The notes under the pieces: generated by a model | Databases searched by the model: none | Told to the model about the DNA's origin: nothing | The model's input: the letters and a program-made list of their open reading frames with translations, nothing else | Position numbers and translations under genes: made by a program | NCBI RefSeq assembly: GCF_014648675.1 | Contig: NZ_BMRO01000007.1 | Span: 75,011-139,010 of the forward strand | Length of the DNA stretch: 64,000 bases | Direction of reading: 5' to 3' | Source of the DNA: Actinomadura livida | Lineage (GTDB): Bacteria; Actinomycetota; Actinomycetes; Streptosporangiales; Streptosporangiaceae | Shown: piece by piece, positions 45,303 to 53,782 of the stretch | How the letters are laid out: the number at the start of each line of letters is the position of its first letter | Position numbering within the stretch: the stretch's first letter is position 1

Positions 45303-46451
45303 GTGCAGCTCAGGTACCAGTTCCGGCTCTACCCGACCCTCGGCCAACAGCAGTCGCTCGCCAGAGCGTTCGGGTGCGCGCGGACGGTGTTCAACGACGC
45401 CCTCCGCGCGCGGCAGGAAGCGCACGGGGCCGGGCTGCCCTACATCAAGGACACCGACCTGCAGAAGCAGGTGATCACCGCCGCGAAACGCACAGCCGAA
45501 CGCTCATGGCTGGCGGAAGTGTCGTCGGTGGTGCTGGTCCAAGCTCTGTCGGACCTGCACACCGCGTACCGGAACTTCTTCGCGTCGGTGTCGGGGAAGC
45601 GGAAGGGCCGCAAGGTCGCGCCGCCCCGGTTCCGGTCGCGCAAGGACCGGCGGCAGGCGATCCGGTTCACCCGCAACGGGTTCCGGCTACGACCCAACGG
45701 CAGACTGAACCTTGCCAAGGTCGGGGACGTGCGGGTTCGGTGGTCCCGGGACCTGCCGTCCGAGCCTTCCTCGGTCACGGTGATCAAGGACGCTGCGGGC
45801 CGGTACTTCGCCTCGTTCGTGGTCGAGACCACCGACGGGCCGCTGCCGGAGGCGGCGGCCGAGGTCGGGATCGACCTGGGCCTAACGCACTTCGCGGTGA
45901 CCTCGGACGGCCGGAAGATCACCAGCCCGAAGTTCCTGCGCCGGGCCGAACGCAGGTTGCGGAAGGCGCAGCAGGCGCTGTCCCGCAAGCAGAAGGGCTC
46001 AGCGAACCGCCACAAAGCCGTCGCCCGCGTCGCACGGATGCATGCCCGCGTCGCCGATGCGCGGCGGGACCACCATCACAAGCTCTCCACACAACTGGTC
46101 CGCGACAACCAAGCGGTCTACGTGGAGGACCTCGCGGTGAACGGTCTCGCCCGCACGAAGCTGGCCAAGTCCGTGCATGACGCGGGCTGGTCCCAGTTCG
46201 TATCGATGCTCGAATACAAGGCCGCCCGGTACGACCGGACCTTCTCGAGGGTGGACCGCTGGTTCCCCTCCTCCAAGCTCTGCGGAGCGTGCGGGACGGT
46301 CGCCGAGTCCATGGCGCTGGACGTCCGCGAATGGGCGTGCCTGTGCGGCGCGGTCCATGACCGAGACGTCAACGCCGCCAACAACATCCTGGCCGCCGGA
46401 CGGGCGGACAGGCTAAACGCCTGCGGAGGGACCGTAAGCCCTCCCGCCTAG
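45303..46451 (+). CDS. tnpB: TnpB RNA-guided endonuclease (IS605/IS1341 type)
   Basis: 382 residues. The N-terminus is typical: VQLRYQFRLYPTLGQQQSLA, FGCARTVFNDALRAR. The RuvC catalytic residues are Asp191 (EVGIDLGLTHFAV), Glu275 (VYVEDLAVNGLAR) and Asp355 (HDRDVNAANNI). The zinc motif is LCGACG with ACLCG, and W-F-P-S-S-K-L-C-G is present. TnpB is cut-site specific and guided by an omega RNA made from the element's 3' end; it favours retention of the element. All catalytic residues are intact. The GTG at 45303 directly follows the palindrome, so the mRNA may have a very short leader. The divergent Phd-like gene is the probable repressor. Confidence 0.93.
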   Translation: MQLRYQFRLYPTLGQQQSLARAFGCARTVFNDALRARQEAHGAGLPYIKDTDLQKQVITAAKRTAERSWLAEVSSVVLVQALSDLHTAYRNFFASVSGKRKGRKVAPPRFRSRKDRRQAIRFTRNGFRLRPNGRLNLAKVGDVRVRWSRDLPSEPSSVTVIKDAAGRYFASFVVETTDGPLPEAAAEVGIDLGLTHFAVTSDGRKITSPKFLRRAERRLRKAQQALSRKQKGSANRHKAVARVARMHARVADARRDHHHKLSTQLVRDNQAVYVEDLAVNGLARTKLAKSVHDAGWSQFVSMLEYKAARYDRTFSRVDRWFPSSKLCGACGTVAESMALDVREWACLCGAVHDRDVNAANNILAAGRADRLNACGGTVSPPA

Positions 46452-46552
46452 CGGAAGGCAGGACCCGGTGAACCAGGAACCCACCTCAAGCCACACCCCA
46501 CACCGGGCGAGCAGGGAGGAATCTCCCGCCTTAAGGCGGGAGAGGACGTCAA
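46400..46552 (+). ncRNA. Probable omega RNA (reRNA) at the 3' end of the TnpB element
   Basis: TnpB guide RNAs overlap the tnpB 3' end and run through the right end into flanking DNA. Here the region past the tnpB stop (46451) ends with a perfect hairpin at 46523-46542 and GAGGACGTCAA, similar to the ISDra2 scaffold end. The guide would be the host sequence from 46553 onward (about 16-20 bases). The 5' boundary is a guess by analogy. Confidence 0.55.
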
Positions 46553-46835
46553 AGCGCAGTTCTCCGTAGCTGCCTGCAAGCTCCTGGAGGAGATCGTGAA
46601 CGTCGTCGGCTACGAGTGGCAGTCCGAGTTCGCCAAGACCCACCGGGGCGAGGGCCGCGCGGAGGGGCGTGCGGAGGGCGAGGCCAAGGCGGTCCTGCTC
46701 GTGCTCGGCGCCCGCGGGATCACCGTCCCCAACGAGATCCGCGAGCGCGTGACGAACTGCACCGACATCGACCAGCTCGAACGCTGGGTCCAGCGCGCCG
46801 CCGTCATCGACAAGGCCGAAGACCTCCTCGAGTAG
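46553..46835 (+). pseudogene. C-terminal fragment of the interrupted Rpn-like gene
   Basis: The frame AQFSVAACKLLEEIVNVVGY then EWQSEFAKTHRGEGRAEGRA, EAKAVLLVLGARGITVPNEI and ERVTNCTDIDQLERWVQRAA, ending DKAEDLLE, is the conserved C-terminus of the family whose N-terminus is at 44921. It contains the EGRAEGEAKAVL charged helix. It starts right at the right end of the TnpB element. Together the two fragments show that the element sits in this gene, with the middle lost. Confidence 0.7.
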
Positions 46836-47034
46836 CACCCGGTTCCCGACTCGCCTGCCACTCCATGCCTGGACGCCGCCTTTCACTCTCACACGGGCTC
46901 GGATGCTGGCGGCGGTTCGCGACGTATTGGCCCGTCTCGGTGGGGGGTTGACCGGAGGTCCTAGGTCTTTGGGACGTGGGGGGTTGGGGCTCGTGGCCGA
47001 TGTGCTGGGGCGTGGGGTTCAGGACGATTAGGGC

Positions 47035-48423
47035 ATGACCACGACCTTTGAAGCTACGGGTAAGGCGTCGGGGCGGGTGGGGACGCCCGGGTGGGCGGCG
47101 TTGCTCGCGGCGTCCATCGGGCAGTTCCTTGTCGTTCTGGACGTCTCCGTCGTCAATGTCGCTTTGCCTGAGGTGAGTGCCGGGCTGGGGCTCGGTGTGA
47201 CCGGGTTGCAGTGGGTCGTCAACGCCTATGTGGTGACGTTCGCGGGGTTTCTGCTGCTGGGCGGGCGGGCCGCCGACCTTTTCGGGCGCAAGCGGGTCTT
47301 TCTCTGGGGCGTCGGGTTGTTCACCCTGGCCAGCCTCGCCGCTGGGTTCGCGCAGAGCGGGGGCGTGCTGATCGCCGCGCGGGCCGTGCAGGGGGTCGGT
47401 GCCGCCGTCCTCGCGCCCGTCACGTTGTCGCTGGTGACCGCCAACTTCCCCGAGGGGCCCGCGCGGACGAAGGCGATCGCGCTGTGGACGGCCGTCGGCA
47501 CCGCCGGGGGCGCCACGGGCGGGCTCGTCGGCGGGCTGCTGACCGACTACCTGAGCTGGCGCTGGGTGTTCCTGATCAACGTGCCGGTCGGGGCGCTCGT
47601 CGCACTGGTGGCGGTCCGGTGGCTGCGGGAGGAGCGGAACACCGCGGGACGCGTCCGGCTCGACGTGCCGGGAGCCGTGCTCGTCACCGCCGGGGTGGCG
47701 CTGCTGGCGTTCGGCATCGGGCGGATCGAGAGCCACGGCTGGACGGCGCTCGTCCCGCTCACGGCCGGGCTCGTGCTGCTGGCCGCGTTCGTCGCCGTGG
47801 AGGCGCGGACCGCTCAGCCGCTCGTGCGGCTCGGGCTGTTCCGGCTGCGCAGCGTCGCGGTCGGCAACCTCGCCACCCTGGTCATCATGATGGGCGGCTT
47901 CGCGCTCTGGTACTTCCTGTCGCTGTACATGCAGAACGTCCTGGGTTACAGCGCCGTCCGCGCGGGGCTGTCGTTCCTGCCGCACACGCTGGGCATCATC
48001 CTCGGGTCGCGGCTCGCCCCGATGCTCATGGAGCGCATGGACGCGCGCCTCCTCGCGGGCGCCGGCGGCCTGATGGCGGCGGCCGGGTTCGCGTGGCAGA
48101 GCGTCGTGCTGGACGCCGGGGGCACCTTCCTCGGGTCCGTGCTCGGGCCGGGCGCGACCATGGCCCTCGGGTTCGGACTGCTGATGACGCCGCTGGTGGA
48201 GGCGTCCACGCGGGGCGCGCCGGACGCCGAGGCGGGCGCGGTGGCGGGGGTGGTCAACACGTCCCGCACCATCGGCGGCGCGATCGGCCTCACGGTCCTC
48301 GGCGCGGCGGCGGCCGCGTCCGGCCCGGAGCCGGTGGACGGCTACGCGGCGGCCTTCCTCGCCGCCGCCCTCATCACCGCCGCCGGGACGGCGCTCGTGG
48401 CCTTCCTGCCCAGCCGCCGATGA
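47035..48423 (+). CDS. MFS transporter, DHA2 family (14 helices)
   Basis: 462 residues, with membrane segments from WAALLAASIGQFLVVLDVSV onward. The DHA2/EmrB-QacA signatures are VVLDVSVVNVALPEVSAGLG, WVVNAYVVTFAGFLLLGGRA, motif A in GGRAADLFGRKRVF, and AAVLAPVTLSLVTANFPEGP. Such proteins are proton-coupled drug or metabolite exporters. The ATG at 47035 is used; no clear GGAGG is seen. There is no adjacent TetR regulator. The 199-bp gap before it contains no gene that I can support. Confidence 0.92.
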   Translation: MTTTFEATGKASGRVGTPGWAALLAASIGQFLVVLDVSVVNVALPEVSAGLGLGVTGLQWVVNAYVVTFAGFLLLGGRAADLFGRKRVFLWGVGLFTLASLAAGFAQSGGVLIAARAVQGVGAAVLAPVTLSLVTANFPEGPARTKAIALWTAVGTAGGATGGLVGGLLTDYLSWRWVFLINVPVGALVALVAVRWLREERNTAGRVRLDVPGAVLVTAGVALLAFGIGRIESHGWTALVPLTAGLVLLAAFVAVEARTAQPLVRLGLFRLRSVAVGNLATLVIMMGGFALWYFLSLYMQNVLGYSAVRAGLSFLPHTLGIILGSRLAPMLMERMDARLLAGAGGLMAAAGFAWQSVVLDAGGTFLGSVLGPGATMALGFGLLMTPLVEASTRGAPDAEAGAVAGVVNTSRTIGGAIGLTVLGAAAAASGPEPVDGYAAAFLAAALITAAGTALVAFLPSRR

Positions 48424-48491
48424 CCCGGCCGCCATGCGTGACCAGCCGCCGCACGTGACCGGGGGCGTTCACACATCCGCGAAGAACAAGG

Positions 48492-48525
48492 GCCGGGCGC
48501 CCGCCGGAGAGAACGGGCGCCCGGC
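48492..48525. terminator. Hairpin terminator between the MFS and snapalysin genes
   Basis: A perfect 12-bp stem (GCCGGGCGCCCG at 48492-48503 with 48514-48525) and a 10-base loop, 12 bp beyond the snapalysin-like gene's stop. It lies between convergent genes and may serve both. Confidence 0.7.
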
Positions 48526-48536
48526 GTGTGCGGGGG

Positions 48537-49094
48537 TCAGCGGGCGGCGGCCTCGGTGAGGGTGACGCCGGTCGCGACGCCGATGAGGCCGTTCTGGAAG
48601 TTCCGCTCGACCTCGGCGATCTCGGCGGAGTTCGGGTAGGGGTTGCGGCAGGACGTCCCGGCGCTGGCCCCGGACATCAGGTCCGTGCAGCGGCCCGTGC
48701 GCCGGTCCGGCAGGCCGAGGATGTGGCCCAGCTCGTGGGACGCGATCCGTACCGTGTAGTGGCCTTCCTGGACGGCCTGGCGGCCCATCCAGATCGTGCC
48801 GCGTCCGAGGCTGGTGACGCGGGCGCGGGGCCAGCCGTTGTCGGCGACGATGACCACGTCGGCGGGGGACCCGGCGACGAACTGCACGTTGCCGACGCGC
48901 GCGTTCCAGATCCGGGCGCCCTCGTCGACCGCCGACCGGAACTCGGCGGAGCGGCTCGCGTCGTACCTGATCGTGCGGACGGCGTCGGCGGCGTCGGCGG
49001 CGGGCGCGGCCGAGGCGGCGGTGCCCGTGCCGGCCAGGAAGGCCAGGCCGAGCAGCAGCGCCGCGCAGATCCTCAGCAGATTTCTGATCACCAT
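48537..49094 (-). CDS. Snapalysin-like secreted metalloprotease (M7)
   Basis: 185 residues with a signal peptide (MVIRNLLRICAALLLGLAFL to about ASAAP). The zinc site is SHELGHILGLPDRRTGRCTD followed by LMSG, that is HExxHxxGxxD as in snapalysin of Streptomyces, with the Met turn LMSGASAG. Two cysteines (GRCTD, SCRNPYP) probably form the disulfide known in the family. Snapalysin is a small neutral protease of milk-casein type activity. GAGGAA precedes the ATG at 49094. It follows a trypsin-like protease gene on the same strand, so the pair looks like an extracellular protease locus. Confidence 0.92.
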   Translation of the reverse strand: MVIRNLLRICAALLLGLAFLAGTGTAASAAPAADAADAVRTIRYDASRSAEFRSAVDEGARIWNARVGNVQFVAGSPADVVIVADNGWPRARVTSLGRGTIWMGRQAVQEGHYTVRIASHELGHILGLPDRRTGRCTDLMSGASAGTSCRNPYPNSAEIAEVERNFQNGLIGVATGVTLTEAAAR

Positions 49095-49180
49095 GGGGAT
49101 TCCTCGTGCGGTGGGAGCGGGGTGGGGGCACCCTCCGCCGGGCACCGCGCTCCGGCGGAGGGCGCGTTCACGCGGGCCGG

Positions 49181-49927
49181 TCAGCCGTTGAGGGCGCTGC
49201 CGACGATCTGCAGGATGCGGGTGCGGTAGGCGGTGACGTCGCCGTAGATGGCGGGGGACGTCGCGCAGGTGGAGGCGGTGCCGCGGCTGGTCGCGCCGAC
49301 GAGCTGCCAGCGGCCCGACGAGCCGGTGAGCGCGGGCCCGCCGGAGTCGCCGTAGCAGGCGCCGCGCCCGCCGCCGCCCTCGATGCACAGCTCGTTGCCG
49401 CTGATGCCGCGGCACTGCGAGTCCGCGAGGATCCGGGTGTCGAGCTGGCGCAGCCCGACGGGCGCGGGCCCGCAGCCGCGCACCGCGCAGGTCTGCCCCC
49501 AGCCGAGCAGGCGGGTCGCGGAGCCGACCGGCGCGCTGGTCGCGATGGTCACCGGCGCGGACGCGGCGGGGCTGGCGAGGCGGAGCAGCGCGACGTCGCC
49601 GCCGAGCGTCTGCCGGGAGGCGACCCGGCGGACCTCGCCGCCGGAGTTGTAGGTGGTGGTGCCGATCCTGACCTGGTACGGCGTGCCGCAGTGCGCCGCG
49701 GTCACGACCCAGCTCGGCGCGACGAGCGAGCCGCCGCAGCTGTGCCGGCCGGCCGAGCTCTGCAGCGACGCCATGAACGAGTACGTCTCGGACGCGGGCA
49801 CACCGCCCACGATCTTGGTCGTGGGCTGCTCGGTGGGCGGCGGGGCGGGCTCCGCGTTGGCCACCGACATCCCGGACAGCGCCATGAACGCCGCCGGAAC
49901 CGCGGCCAGCAGGCTGCGCTTCTTCAT
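49181..49927 (-). CDS. Secreted trypsin-like serine protease (S1A)
   Basis: 248 residues: signal peptide MKKRSLLAAVPAAFMALSGM to about VANA, a short propeptide, then mature start IVGGVPASETYSF. The catalytic triad is in VVTAAHCGTP (His), GDVALLRLAS (Asp) and ACYGDSGGPALTG (Ser). Cysteines fit the usual trypsin disulfides (HSCGG/AAHC, AVRGCG, SQCRG/ELCIEG). Specificity would be for Arg/Lys if the Asp at GRGACYGDSG -6 position is present; here that region reads GGGGRGACYG, so it is not certain. It is 86 bp upstream of the snapalysin-like gene. Confidence 0.92.
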   Translation of the reverse strand: MKKRSLLAAVPAAFMALSGMSVANAEPAPPPTEQPTTKIVGGVPASETYSFMASLQSSAGRHSCGGSLVAPSWVVTAAHCGTPYQVRIGTTTYNSGGEVRRVASRQTLGGDVALLRLASPAASAPVTIATSAPVGSATRLLGWGQTCAVRGCGPAPVGLRQLDTRILADSQCRGISGNELCIEGGGGRGACYGDSGGPALTGSSGRWQLVGATSRGTASTCATSPAIYGDVTAYRTRILQIVGSALNG

Positions 49928-50341
49928 GAGCGGGGGGTCCTTTCACACGAGCGGGGGAACGTGCGGACCGCAGGGCCCTGACGGTCACCGGCCGGCGACA
50001 CGGAACCGCCGCGGCGCCGGACCGGTGCATTGACTATTGACCAAGAATGCGCGGACCGCCAATGCCGATTCGGGCGGCCGCGGCCGCAATAGAACGCTCT
50101 CCATGGAAAGAGCGGGCGCCACCTGCGAACTTTCTACGCGCACCCCGCCCGCACTGAACGAACGGCCATTTTTTCAACTCGCCCGTTCACATGCTGGAAA
50201 GGCCCGGCCGCCTGGAACGTGAAGCGGGCGCCGCCCGGGATGGGGGCGCCCGTCACGTGGAGTGCGAGGAAAGCGAAGGGGCTGGATCAAGGAAGTTGAG
50301 AAGGAAGCCCCCTCATGGCCTCGCGGGGACGACGCTAGCAG
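49928..50341. other. Intergenic region without a supported gene
   Basis: About 410 bp between the trypsin-like protease and a frameshifted gene. It includes relatively AT-rich stretches around 50030-50060 and 50150-50190, probably the protease promoter. No open frame with coding character, RNA gene or clear repeat was found. Confidence 0.6.
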
Positions 50342-51282
50342 TCAGGCGGGGATCAGGTCCCCCAGGTTTTCCGGCGTGAACACCCGCGAGTCCGGGTGCA
50401 GGCCCTCGGGGCGGTCGAGGCCGATGTAGGTGACGGGGCCGTCCGGGGCGGTGCCGTCCCAGAGGGCGGGATGACGAACCGCCGCCCGAGGCGCCGCAGC
50501 GACAGGTCGATGAACTCCGAGGCGCCCTCGGCCGCGTCGGTGATGTCGCCGGAATGCCTTCCGCCGGCGGTGGTGAGGTTGGTGTACGACAGCCATTCCG
50601 GGTCGAGGTAGTTCACGGGGATGTGCTCAGGCTGCGCGCCGTCGGCGTAGAGCCCGGCGAGTCCGCCCAGCGCCGCGAGGCCGTCCTCGCCGAGCGGGGT
50701 CGCGCTGCCCGCGAGCCGCAGGTAGAGCCGCTCGCCCTCGTCGGCGAGGCCGCGGCCCAGGTGCAGGACCGCGAGGCGGTCGCCGGCGGCGGCGATCAGC
50801 TCGTCGTGGGCGGCGAGCATGTCCTCGTAGCCGTGCCGGTAGACGCCGTAGCCGGAGAGGGTGAGCAGGTTCAGGACGCCCTCGCTGAGGGACTCCATCG
50901 CGGCGGACGCCGCCACCGGGTCGAGGAGCGTCTCGCGCAGGAGGTCCGTCCAGAACTCCAGCGTGTCGGGCACGTTGTTCGGGAAGTCCCGGAAGTACAC
51001 GTTGTGGCGGACGTGGTCGCCCGCCATCTCCCGGACGACGGGCAGCGTGCGCGCGGCGACGCCGAGGACGGCCGGCTCCGCCAGGCCGGACAGCGCGGCC
51101 ATGAGGTCCCGGGACAGCTTGAACCCGGCCGACATGAGGGCCGCGTCGAAGCGCCGCGCCGCGGCCGCCCCGTCCCCGCGGGGCCCCTCGGGCGCGGGAA
51201 CGCGGTGCGTGTGCCGGACGATCAGTTCCGCGAGCCAGATGTTCACCGCGTCATGGTCGCAGGAGCCCGCAAAACCACGCAC
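50342..51282 (-). pseudogene. TerD-neighbourhood protein gene (MXAN_6230/SCO0854-like) with a frameshift
   Basis: The main frame reads AARRFDAALMSAGFKLSRDL, HNVYFRDFPNNVPDTLEFWT and LSYTNLTTAGGRHSGDITDA then EGASEFIDLSLRRLGRRFVI. It resembles, from memory, the MXAN_6230/SCO0854 family found with tellurite-resistance TerD genes. After about 50470 this frame turns into Pro/Thr/Arg-rich nonsense. Another frame continues sensibly: ALWDGTAPDGPVTYIGLDRP, then SRVFTPENLGDLIPA to a stop at 50342. One base seems to be missing near 50465-50480. It is a pseudogene or a sequencing error; no ter genes are adjacent. Confidence 0.6.
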
Positions 51283-51327
51283 ATGGTTAATTGACGCACT
51301 TGTCGGTTGAGCAAGGGCGGTTCAGCT

Positions 51328-52611
51328 TCAGCTCAGGTCCGAGGTGAGGACGCGGGGCTGCGTCCGCACCTCCTGCGGGCGGGCGGGGCGGGTGAGGCGG
51401 CGGCCGAGGCGCTGGGCGGGGGCCTCGATCCAGCGGTGGGACGCCCAGCTCAGCGCGACCAGCACCACGAGGAAGAGCGTCAGGCCGAGCAGGTCCTGCC
51501 GCGCGGGGATCTCCAGGAACTGCACCACCACCATCAGCAGCAGCGGATGCAGCAGGTACACCGAGAAGCTGATCGTGCCGAGGCCGGTCGCCCAGCGGGG
51601 GAAGCGCCGGTCCCGGAACCGCCACGCCAGCGCGAACGTGGCCGCCGCCAGCAGGACGGCCCCGGACCAGACGAGCTGCGCGTGCGGCCCGCCCTGGGCG
51701 TTGTGCCACGTCCCGGCGGCGACCGCCCCGGCCAGGACGGCGGCGGCCGTCAGGGCACCGGTGCGCCGGGTGATCTGGCCGTGCTCGGCGCGGTGGACGA
51801 CCGTGCCCAGGAACATCACCGCCAGCATGATCAGGCCCTCCCAGGCGCCGATGCGGCCGTTCACCGTCACCAGCACGAGGGCGATGAGGCCGCCGAGCAG
51901 CCCGCCGGCCACCCGCGGCGCGGGACGCTTCGACACCGCCGCCGCGATCGCGACCACGAGCGCCGCCGTGGTCACCGCGACGACCGGGCCGGCGCCCGCC
52001 GTCCGCGACAGCAGGGCGCTCGGCGCGTACGCGCCCGTCAGCAGCCCGGTCGCGGTGAGCGAGACGGCGACCAGCGCGACGACCGTGAGCACGAGGGAGA
52101 CCGACGCGGACCGCCGGTGCCCGCCCACCACGAACAGCGCGACGATCAGGAGGTAGAAGGCCATCTCGTACGAGAGCGTCCACAGCACGTTCATCGCGTT
52201 GGGGACGTCGAGGAGGTCCTGCAGCATGGTCACGTGCGCCAGTACGGCGGTGGCGGGGGAGTACTGCTCCAGGCCCGCCCGGAGCCCGAGGACGCCCAGC
52301 AGGAAGGGGAGCACCGCGAGGAGGCACGTCACCGCCAGCAGCGGGTAGATCCGGAAGAACCGGCCGATCCAGAAGTTGCGCACGCTTCCGCGCCGCTCCA
52401 GCGACACGGGGATGATGTAGCCGCTGACCAGGAAGAACACCAGGACGCCGCATCTGCCGGGATCGAACCAGTCGGTCAGCCACGTCCGGACCGAGGGCAG
52501 GTACACGTAGCTCGCGTGGTGCAGCGCCACCGCCAGGGCGGCTCCGCCGCGCAGCGCGTCGAGCCACCCTAGTCTGGACATAGAGGAAGAAACGCCCGAA
52601 GCAGCACCCAT
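51328..52611 (-). CDS. Acyltransferase 3 family membrane protein
   Basis: 427 residues and about ten membrane helices. The family start is GWLDALRGGAALAVALHHAS (catalytic His in LHHAS), followed by VLVFFLVSGYIIPVSLERRG, FWIGRFFRIYPLLAVTCLLA and MNVLWTLSYEMAFYLLI. Near the end are ISFSVYLLHPLLLMVVVQFL and WIEAPAQRLGRRL. Acyltransferase 3 proteins (OafA-like) O-acylate sugars of cell-surface polymers or secreted metabolites. The ATG at 52611 is used; an ATG at 52581 is possible. It is divergent from the nitroreductase gene across 91 bp. Confidence 0.92.
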   Translation of the reverse strand: MGAASGVSSSMSRLGWLDALRGGAALAVALHHASYVYLPSVRTWLTDWFDPGRCGVLVFFLVSGYIIPVSLERRGSVRNFWIGRFFRIYPLLAVTCLLAVLPFLLGVLGLRAGLEQYSPATAVLAHVTMLQDLLDVPNAMNVLWTLSYEMAFYLLIVALFVVGGHRRSASVSLVLTVVALVAVSLTATGLLTGAYAPSALLSRTAGAGPVVAVTTAALVVAIAAAVSKRPAPRVAGGLLGGLIALVLVTVNGRIGAWEGLIMLAVMFLGTVVHRAEHGQITRRTGALTAAAVLAGAVAAGTWHNAQGGPHAQLVWSGAVLLAAATFALAWRFRDRRFPRWATGLGTISFSVYLLHPLLLMVVVQFLEIPARQDLLGLTLFLVVLVALSWASHRWIEAPAQRLGRRLTRPARPQEVRTQPRVLTSDLS

Positions 52612-52702
52612 CCCGACAGACTAGGTGGAGTGGCTTGACCACGCGGCCGAACTCCAAGATCGCCAGGTCCTGACGGCGGTTCCCGGGCGGCACTGGGGCA
52701 CC

Positions 52703-53362
52703 ATGACAATCATGACGACGCTACCGCTGAACCCGGACGAACTGCTCACCACCACCCGTACGGTGCGCAAGCGCCTCGACCTGGACCGCCCCGTGCCCCT
52801 CGACCTCGTCCGCGAGTGCCTGGAGGTCGCGCTGCAGGCGCCGAGCGGGAGCAACCGGCAGGGCTGGCACTGGATCGTCGTCACCGACCCGGAGACCCGC
52901 GCCGCGATCGGGGAGCACTACCGGCGCGCGTTCAGCGCCTACGCGTCCTCCGGCGCCTCGGCCGCCACGCTGTACAAGGACGACCCGGGCCGCGCCGAGG
53001 TGCAGCGCCGCGTCGGCGACAGCGCCGCCCACCTCGCGGAGCGCATGGGCGACGTGCCCGTGCTGGTCATCCCGTGCCTGCGGCTGCACGGCGGGAAGCT
53101 CCCGGCCGGCAACCAGGCCGGCCTGTGGGGCTCGCTGCTGCCCGCCGTCTGGAGCTACGCCCTCGCGGCGCGGGCGCGCGGGCTCGGTACCGCGTGGACG
53201 TCGCTGCACCTCACCTACGAGGCCGAGGTGGCGGAAGTGCTCGGCCTGCCCGAGGACGTGCGGCAGGGCGCGCTCATCCCCACCGCCTACTACACCGGCG
53301 ACACCTTCCGCCCGGCCCCGCGCGTCCCCCTCGACGAGGTCCTGCACGTCGACCGCTGGTAG
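52703..53362 (+). CDS. Nitroreductase family protein
   Basis: 219 residues. TTRTVRKRLDLDRPVPLDLV, then VALQAPSGSNRQGWHWIVVT (FMN phosphate-binding SGSNRQ motif) and GLGTAWTSLHLTYEAEVAEV identify an FMN-dependent nitroreductase. GNQAGLWGSLLPAVWSYALA forms the dimer helix. Enzymes of this family reduce nitro groups, quinones or other substrates using NAD(P)H. The ATG at 52703 is used; MTT at 52712 is also possible. It stands alone, divergent from the acyltransferase. Confidence 0.92.
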   Translation: MTIMTTLPLNPDELLTTTRTVRKRLDLDRPVPLDLVRECLEVALQAPSGSNRQGWHWIVVTDPETRAAIGEHYRRAFSAYASSGASAATLYKDDPGRAEVQRRVGDSAAHLAERMGDVPVLVIPCLRLHGGKLPAGNQAGLWGSLLPAVWSYALAARARGLGTAWTSLHLTYEAEVAEVLGLPEDVRQGALIPTAYYTGDTFRPAPRVPLDEVLHVDRW

Positions 53363-53439
53363 GCGGCCACCCGTCCGGGGCCCGGTGATCCGCCGGGCCC
53401 CGGACGTCGGACGCGTCCCGGACCGTACACGGCCGATCT

Positions 53440-53484
53440 CTTATTGGCGCACCGCCAATAAGCTATTGCCGTAGCGCCAATAAG
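53440..53484. promoter_or_regulatory. Two tandem operator-like dyads, 22-bp phase
   Basis: CTTATTGGCG (53440-53449) and CGCCAATAAG (53453-53462) form a perfect 10-bp inverted repeat with a 3-base spacer. A second, imperfect dyad follows: GCTATTGCCG, spacer TAG, CGCCAATAAG (53475-53484), again with a 3-base spacer and offset by 22 bp. This AT-rich block stands out in very GC-rich DNA. A dimeric repressor (MarR, TetR or LacI type) could bind. Which gene it controls is unclear; the next 150 bp contain no supported gene. Confidence 0.6.
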
Positions 53485-53782
53485 CCTCTAAGGTCATGCA
53501 TCATCGGGTGGCGGGCCGACGGCCGCGGCCGCCCGGTCGAGTGGTCCGCGCCGCCGGCCGCCCCCGGCTGCGGCGACGCCGGCCCGCTCGGCCGCGAGCG
53601 CTACCGGAAGGGGCGGCAGCACATCTTCGACGACTGACTCCGGGAGCTCCCGGCTCCGGGACCGCCGCCGAATCCGCAGACCGCCGGCGGCCCCGCGTGA
53701 CCAACGTCTTCGCGCCAGACGCACGCGGGGTCCGCCGGTTCCCTTTCGGCCATACCGCTTTACACCGCCGCCCGGACACCTG
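53485..53782. other. Intergenic region upstream of the mce operon, possible gene remnant
   Basis: About 300 bp without a supported gene. One frame without a start codon ends GPLGRERYRKGRQHIFDD at a TGA at 53635-53637 and looks somewhat protein-like, so a decayed gene is possible. The longer open frame from 53496 is Arg/Pro-rich and not credible. Confidence 0.4.

Larger units (their letters stand above)
45041..46552 (+). mobile_element. IS605/IS1341-type element with tnpB and a Phd-like gene, no tnpA
   Basis: The left end carries the hairpin CCCCGTCC-TTCA-GGGCGGGG (45056-45075). The right end carries CTCCCGCC-TTAA-GGCGGGAG (46523-46542) followed by GAGGACGTCAA. This hairpin-plus-TCAA arrangement resembles the right ends of TnpB elements such as ISDra2. 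There is no TnpA, so the element is non-autonomous and would need a transposase in trans. The exact left boundary is uncertain by about 10 bp. The element separates the two ends of a host gene. Confidence 0.75.

Noticed and set aside
44864..46180. A 438-codon open frame spanning the host gene fragment and most of tnpB.
   Set aside because: Only its first 60 codons are meaningful (the interrupted host gene); the rest is an off-frame reading of tnpB.
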